Shown here piece by piece: positions 6,653 to 9,895 of a DNA stretch of 9,895 bases. Below the pieces are notes generated by a model. That model made no database searches and was not told the origin of the DNA. It saw only the letters and a program-made list of their open reading frames with translations. The stretch comes from Magnetococcales bacterium (lineage in GTDB: Bacteria > Pseudomonadota > Magnetococcia > Magnetococcales > Magnetaquicoccaceae): positions 1 to 9,895 of the forward strand of contig JADGCR010000070.1 in the NCBI GenBank assembly GCA_015228895.1. Reading direction: 5' to 3'. Both the position numbers and the translations under genes were made by a program. How positions within the stretch are numbered: the first letter of the stretch is position 1; each line of letters opens with the position of its first letter.

Positions 6653-7066
6653 TTATCCGGGCAGTTCGCTCAGGGTCCAGTAGAGATTGATGGTCTGGAT
6701 CACTTCCACGAACTGCACGTAATCCACCGGCTTGACCATGTAGCCCGCCGCCCCGTTGTCGAAACTCTTGACGCGATCCATTTCGTCCTTGGAGGTGGTC
6801 AGGACCACCACGGGAATTTTTTTCAGGTTTTCGTCCGCCTTGATGAAGGTCAGAAACTCGATGCCGTTCATGCGGGGCATGTTCAGGTCCAACAGGATGA
6901 TGCAGGGTTTTTCATTCTCCGGATTCCGCAACCGCTCCAGGGCGTCCTCTCCATTGCCAACCGTGGTCAGCGAATTGCTGACATGGATTTTCTTCAAGGC
7001 GCGCTGCACGGTCATGGCGTCCACGCGGTCATCTTCCACCAGCAATATGGGTTTGGTTCCTTTCAT
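6653..7066 (-). CDS. Single-domain response regulator, Rcp1/CheY-like
   Basis: This 137-residue protein is a lone receiver domain that would accept a phosphoryl group from a partner histidine kinase. All key residues are present: the acidic pocket E11, D12 and D13 in LLVEDD, the phosphoacceptor D60 in ILLDLNMPRMNG, T90 in VVVLTTS and K112 in YMVKPVD. The absence of an output domain and the features NMPRMNGIEFL and VLTTSKDEMDR are typical of the Rcp1 group, first known as partners of cyanobacterial phytochrome kinases, rather than of flagellar CheY. GGAGGG (7072-7077) gives a strong ribosome site five bases before the ATG. It lies between the stand-alone kinase (62 bp upstream) and cheR (4 bp downstream). 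It is most likely the phosphorylation target of one or both neighbouring kinases, and it may act by protein contact, perhaps with CheR; the latter is inference. Confidence 0.93.
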   Translation of the reverse strand: MKGTKPILLVEDDRVDAMTVQRALKKIHVSNSLTTVGNGEDALERLRNPENEKPCIILLDLNMPRMNGIEFLTFIKADENLKKIPVVVLTTSKDEMDRVKSFDNGAAGYMVKPVDYVQFVEVIQTINLYWTLSELPG

Positions 7067-7071
7067 TTCAT

Positions 7072-7077
7072 CCCTCC
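7072..7077 (-). promoter_or_regulatory. Ribosome binding site of the response regulator
   Basis: GGAGGG on the minus strand, five bases before the ATG at 7066. It is a near-ideal Shine-Dalgarno, suggesting the regulator is made at a higher rate than cheR, which has only a weak GGAT. The rest of the 62-bp gap (7067-7128) shows no terminator or promoter that I can support. Confidence 0.7.
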
Positions 7078-7128
7078 AGGGTTGCGACCGATCCTGTGAT
7101 CAATCCTTGTTGTTTGGCCGGTGGAGCC

Positions 7129-7929
7129 TCATGGCGCGCCTTCCCCATGATGCACGGGGAGGGTAAGGTGGAACAGGCTCCCCTCGCCCACCGTCGAGGT
7201 GACCCAGACCCGGCCCCCGTGGAACTCCACGATCTTCTTCACCAGAGTCAACCCGATGCCCGTGCTTTCGTACTCGTCGCGGGCATGGAGGGTTTGGAAA
7301 ATCTGAAAGATGCGCTCGAACTCCTTTTCGGGAATTCCCGGCCCGTTGTCGGCGACGGTGAAATGATACGCCTCCCCCTCCTGGACACAATCCACCCGAA
7401 TGATCCCATGCGGCTTGTCCATGAACTTGATGGCGTTGGAGAGCAGATTCTGGAACACCTGCGCCAAACGGGTCTTGTCGCCGAACACCACCGGCAGATG
7501 GTTGAGCATGTCGATCCGCACGTTTTTCGGGGGTTGCAGATGGACGATCAACTCCCTCACCAGTTTGTTCAGATTGACCACCACCGGTTCCTCCTGGAGG
7601 CGGCCAATCCGGGAGTAGTGCAACACCCCTTCGATCAACCGCTCCATCCGTTTGACCCGGCTCACCAGCAAGGCCACCTGCTCCCGGCCATCCTCGTCGA
7701 ACAGCCCGGAATAGTCCTCCGCGATCCACTGGGTCAGAGAGGAGATGGCGCGCAGGGGGGCCTTCAGGTCGTGGGAGACGATGTAGGCGAACTGCTTGAG
7801 TTCCTGGTTGGACCGTTCCAGTTGCAAGATCAATCCCTCCCGATCCCCTTTGGCCTGTTGCGCCAACAAGGTCTTGAGCCGTTGAATCTCGGTGTGCGCT
7901 TCCAGCAGTTTTTCCTCTTCCGTGTTCAT
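7129..7929 (-). CDS. Soluble sensorless histidine kinase
   Basis: This 266-residue kinase has no signal peptide, membrane helix, PAS or GAF domain. It begins with a charged, probably coiled-coil segment (1-46). Then come the dimerisation/phosphoacceptor helix with H53 in YIVSHDLKAPLRAISSL and the ATPase domain: N-box FQNLLSNAIKF (159-169, N161 and N165), G1 box DNGPGI (194-199), F box IFQIFQTL (207-214), and G2 box TGIGLTLVKKIVEFHGG (223-239). The HDLKAPLR form and FQTLHARDEYESTGIGL place it with phytochrome-type kinases that partner Rcp1-like regulators, matching the downstream gene. It resembles the kinase part of the upstream fusion throughout (both have HDLK.PLR.I.SLT.W and GGRVWV). Lacking its own sensor, it probably receives its signal by protein contact, perhaps by pairing with the upstream hybrid through the coiled coil. 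GGGAGGTGA gives a strong start at 7929, 20 bp after the upstream gene. Confidence 0.93.
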   Translation of the reverse strand: MNTEEEKLLEAHTEIQRLKTLLAQQAKGDREGLILQLERSNQELKQFAYIVSHDLKAPLRAISSLTQWIAEDYSGLFDEDGREQVALLVSRVKRMERLIEGVLHYSRIGRLQEEPVVVNLNKLVRELIVHLQPPKNVRIDMLNHLPVVFGDKTRLAQVFQNLLSNAIKFMDKPHGIIRVDCVQEGEAYHFTVADNGPGIPEKEFERIFQIFQTLHARDEYESTGIGLTLVKKIVEFHGGRVWVTSTVGEGSLFHLTLPVHHGEGAP

Positions 7930-7933
7930 CTCT

Positions 7934-7944
7934 GGTCACCTCCC
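7934..7944 (-). promoter_or_regulatory. Strong ribosome binding site of the stand-alone kinase
   Basis: GGGAGGTGACC on the minus strand lies just before the ATG at 7929, between that start and the stop of the upstream fusion gene (7950-7952). It fixes the kinase start and argues for translation independent of the fusion. Confidence 0.75.
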
Positions 7945-7949
7945 GGCTG

Positions 7950-9895
7950 TCAGGTACGCGCCCGGCCGCGACCCTGTACTTTGAGTATGGGGGTCAGCTG
8001 TTTGGGCAGGGTGAAAAAAAAGGTGCTCCCGTGTCCGAAGCGGGATTCCACCCACACCCTGCCCCCGTATTTGTCCACGATCTTGCGCACCAGGGCCAAC
8101 CCCATGCCCGCGTTTTCCGCCTCATCCCGGGGTTGCAGGGTCTGAAACACCCCGAAAATCTTGTCGAAGTACTTTGCTTCGATGCCGGGGCCATCGTCGC
8201 TGACCCAGAAACGCCGGAACCCTTCCTCCTCGCTCCAGCCGACCCGCACCACGCCCACCACGCGCCCCATGTGCCGCACCCCGTTGTCCAGCAGGCTGTG
8301 AAAGAGCTGCACCGCCCGACTCTCCTGGAACTGGATCACCGGCAGATGGGAGTCGATCAGGATCTCCATCTCCTCCGGCACCGCCAACTCCCGGATCACA
8401 TGGGTGACCACCTTGTGCAGATCCACCATGGTCAACTCTTCGTTGATGCGACTCACGCGGGTGTATTGCAGCAACGCCTCGATCAAAACGTTGACCCGTT
8501 CCGCCCGCCCCGCCAACAGTCGCACCAGTTCCCGCCCCTCCTCGGCCAACTGGGAGGCGAAATCCGCCAGCAGCCAATTGGTCAGGGAGCCGATGCCCCG
8601 CAGGGGGGTTTTCAGGTCGTGAGCGATGACAAAGGCAAAATCGTCCAACTCCCGGTTGGCCTCCTCCAGTTCGCGGAGGGTGCGGGCCTGTTCGTTCTCC
8701 ATCTGTCTGCGCTCGTCCATCTCCTTGCGCAACTGCTGGTTCAACTGGGTCTCCTTGGCGTACATCTCCACCAGTTGCAGATTGAGCATCTTCATCTCCA
8801 ACTGGCTGTCCATCAACTCCTTGTTCTGACGCACGGCCTTCTGATAGGTGGTCATGAGCAGATCGAGAATCTGTCTGCGACTGGAAGCGATCCGGTAGGT
8901 CTTCTGATCGAACCGAATCTCCAGTTCCTCCTCCGTCTTCTCCACCTGGGGCGAAGAGGCCAACGCCTGATCGATCATGGCGCGCAGGTGCGCCCCGTCC
9001 CAGGGTTTGACCAGATAGTTGTCGGCTCCCGCGGCGAGTCCTTCGAGGATCTCGTCCGGATTGGTCAGGGCGGTCAGGAGCATCACATGGATGCCCCGCA
9101 ACCGGGGATCGTTCTTGATGGCGCGACAAAGTTCAAAGCCGTTCATCCCGGGCATGGAGACATCGCTGACCACAAGCCGGGGAAGGAGGCGACCGGCCAT
9201 TTCCAGCCCCTCACGGCCATCCTTGGCCACGGAAACCTCGAACCCCTCCTCCTGAAGGAACCTGCGCAACTTGAAAGCCTGAATGGCGCTGTCCTCGACG
9301 ATCAGCAGCGACCGCCCCGCCCCTGGCGTCCGGGTCGGCCAGGAGGGGGAGGCCGGCGGCGGGGAACCGGCCTCCTGACGCAGATCGTTTTCCGTCTTGC
9401 CGGTCAGATTCAACAACCCCCGCGCCATGGCGTCGGGAGTGAGGATGTGGGTCACCGCTCCCAGTTCAATCGCCTGACGGGGCAGATCGAACGCCAGGGC
9501 GGTGGCTTCGTCCTGGACCAGGGTCACGCCTCCGGCATGGGCCATGGCCGCCAGACCGCGCACCCCGTCCTGGCCGAGGCCGGTCAACAGGACCCCGATG
9601 ATCGCCCCGGCGAAATACTCCACCACCGACTCCATGGTGACCGTGATGGAGGGACGGTGACCCGCGACCGGCGCGGCCTGGGAGAGGGCCAGACACCCCT
9701 GCCGGTCCAGAATCAGGTGCTGCCCGGCTGGAGGGAAATAGACCGATCCCGCCATGGGCATCTCCCCATGGGCGCCCTCCTGAACCAGCATGGAGGTCTG
9801 TCGCCCCAGCCAGCGGACAAAGGGGGCGTGGAAGTCGGGATCCAGTTGCACCACACACAAGACGGGCACCGGAAAATCGGCCGCCAGTCCGGCCA
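7950..9895 (-). CDS. CheB methylesterase-receiver-histidine kinase fusion (5' end outside window)
   Basis: The frame runs open through the window edge, so the true start is upstream; residues here are numbered from the in-frame GTG at 9869. Residues 1-155 form most of a CheB methylesterase domain: AADFPVPVLCVVQ, VYFPPAGQHL (43-52), HRPS (71-74), LLTGLGQDGVRG (94-105, catalytic Asp D101), and LPRQAIELGAV (129-139). The catalytic His position (residue 9) is Leu; the catalytic Ser loop is outside. After a Pro-rich linker comes a receiver (187-300) with E192/D193, phosphoacceptor D236, T266 and K288. A long coiled-coil linker (about 310-408) leads to a kinase: H417 in FVIAHDLKTPLRGIGSL, N-box LFHSLLDNGVRH (522-533), G1 DDGPGI (558-563), and G2 AGMGLALVRK (587-596). 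Ordinary CheB is receiver-then-esterase; here the order is esterase, receiver, kinase. It leads the visible operon and ends 20 bp before the stand-alone kinase. Confidence 0.92.
   Translation of the reverse strand, partial: AGLAADFPVPVLCVVQLDPDFHAPFVRWLGRQTSMLVQEGAHGEMPMAGSVYFPPAGQHLILDRQGCLALSQAAPVAGHRPSITVTMESVVEYFAGAIIGVLLTGLGQDGVRGLAAMAHAGGVTLVQDEATALAFDLPRQAIELGAVTHILTPDAMARGLLNLTGKTENDLRQEAGSPPPASPSWPTRTPGAGRSLLIVEDSAIQAFKLRRFLQEEGFEVSVAKDGREGLEMAGRLLPRLVVSDVSMPGMNGFELCRAIKNDPRLRGIHVMLLTALTNPDEILEGLAAGADNYLVKPWDGAHLRAMIDQALASSPQVEKTEEELEIRFDQKTYRIASSRRQILDLLMTTYQKAVRQNKELMDSQLEMKMLNLQLVEMYAKETQLNQQLRKEMDERRQMENEQARTLRELEEANRELDDFAFVIAHDLKTPLRGIGSLTNWLLADFASQLAEEGRELVRLLAGRAERVNVLIEALLQYTRVSRINEELTMVDLHKVVTHVIRELAVPEEMEILIDSHLPVIQFQESRAVQLFHSLLDNGVRHMGRVVGVVRVGWSEEEGFRRFWVSDDGPGIEAKYFDKIFGVFQTLQPRDEAENAGMGLALVRKIVDKYGGRVWVESRFGHGSTFFFTLPKQLTPILKVQGRGRART

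Noticed and set aside
5812..6690. 292-codon plus-strand open frame
   Set aside because: Antisense to cheR and the end of the response regulator; composition typical of a GC-rich shadow.
7096..8145. 349-codon plus-strand open frame
   Set aside because: Antisense to the stand-alone kinase and the end of the fusion gene; no recognisable motif.

Overview
The window comes from a GC-rich, Gram-negative bacterium, most likely a Pseudomonadota. LptD, a lipopolysaccharide exporter of the outer membrane, fixes the Gram-negative cell plan. The linked accD-folC pair is a classic proteobacterial arrangement, while lptD directly behind folC is less familiar to me. The dense two-component and chemotaxis-like genes recall environmental or deep-branching Pseudomonadota such as magnetotactic Magnetococcia, but that is only an impression. 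Nothing in the window is a tRNA, rRNA, CRISPR array or recognisable mobile element.

Left block (1-4353, minus strand): a tight housekeeping operon read right to left. accD (carboxyltransferase beta subunit of acetyl-CoA carboxylase) overlaps folC (folylpolyglutamate/dihydrofolate synthase) by 8 bp. folC is followed after 11 bp by lptD, whose 3' end lies beyond position 1. The operon joins the committed step of fatty-acid synthesis, folate polyglutamylation and the outer-membrane LPS translocon.

Middle (4354-4802): a 449-bp divergent intergenic region, clearly AT-richer than its surroundings. It holds two strong dyad symmetries: a perfect 11-bp inverted repeat at 4511-4537 and a 35-bp near-perfect palindrome at 4603-4637. 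A good sigma70-like promoter reads towards accD with its -10 inside the larger palindrome, so that palindrome is a candidate operator. A second candidate promoter reads right into a small gene (4803-5150, plus strand) for a 115-residue single-pass membrane protein of unknown function.

Right block (5170-9895, minus strand): a four-gene signalling operon read right to left. First is a large fusion protein (CheB methylesterase domain, receiver, histidine kinase; its 5' end lies beyond the window). Then come a stand-alone sensorless histidine kinase, an Rcp1/CheY-like single-domain response regulator, and a CheR methyltransferase with a C-terminal TPR region. The two kinase modules look like paralogues. 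The CheB domain has leucine where the catalytic histidine is expected, so its esterase activity is doubtful. No CheA, CheW or chemoreceptor is visible. The set looks like a chemotaxis-derived phosphorelay in which CheB-like and CheR-like proteins are combined with phytochrome-type kinases. This is the most unusual part of the window.
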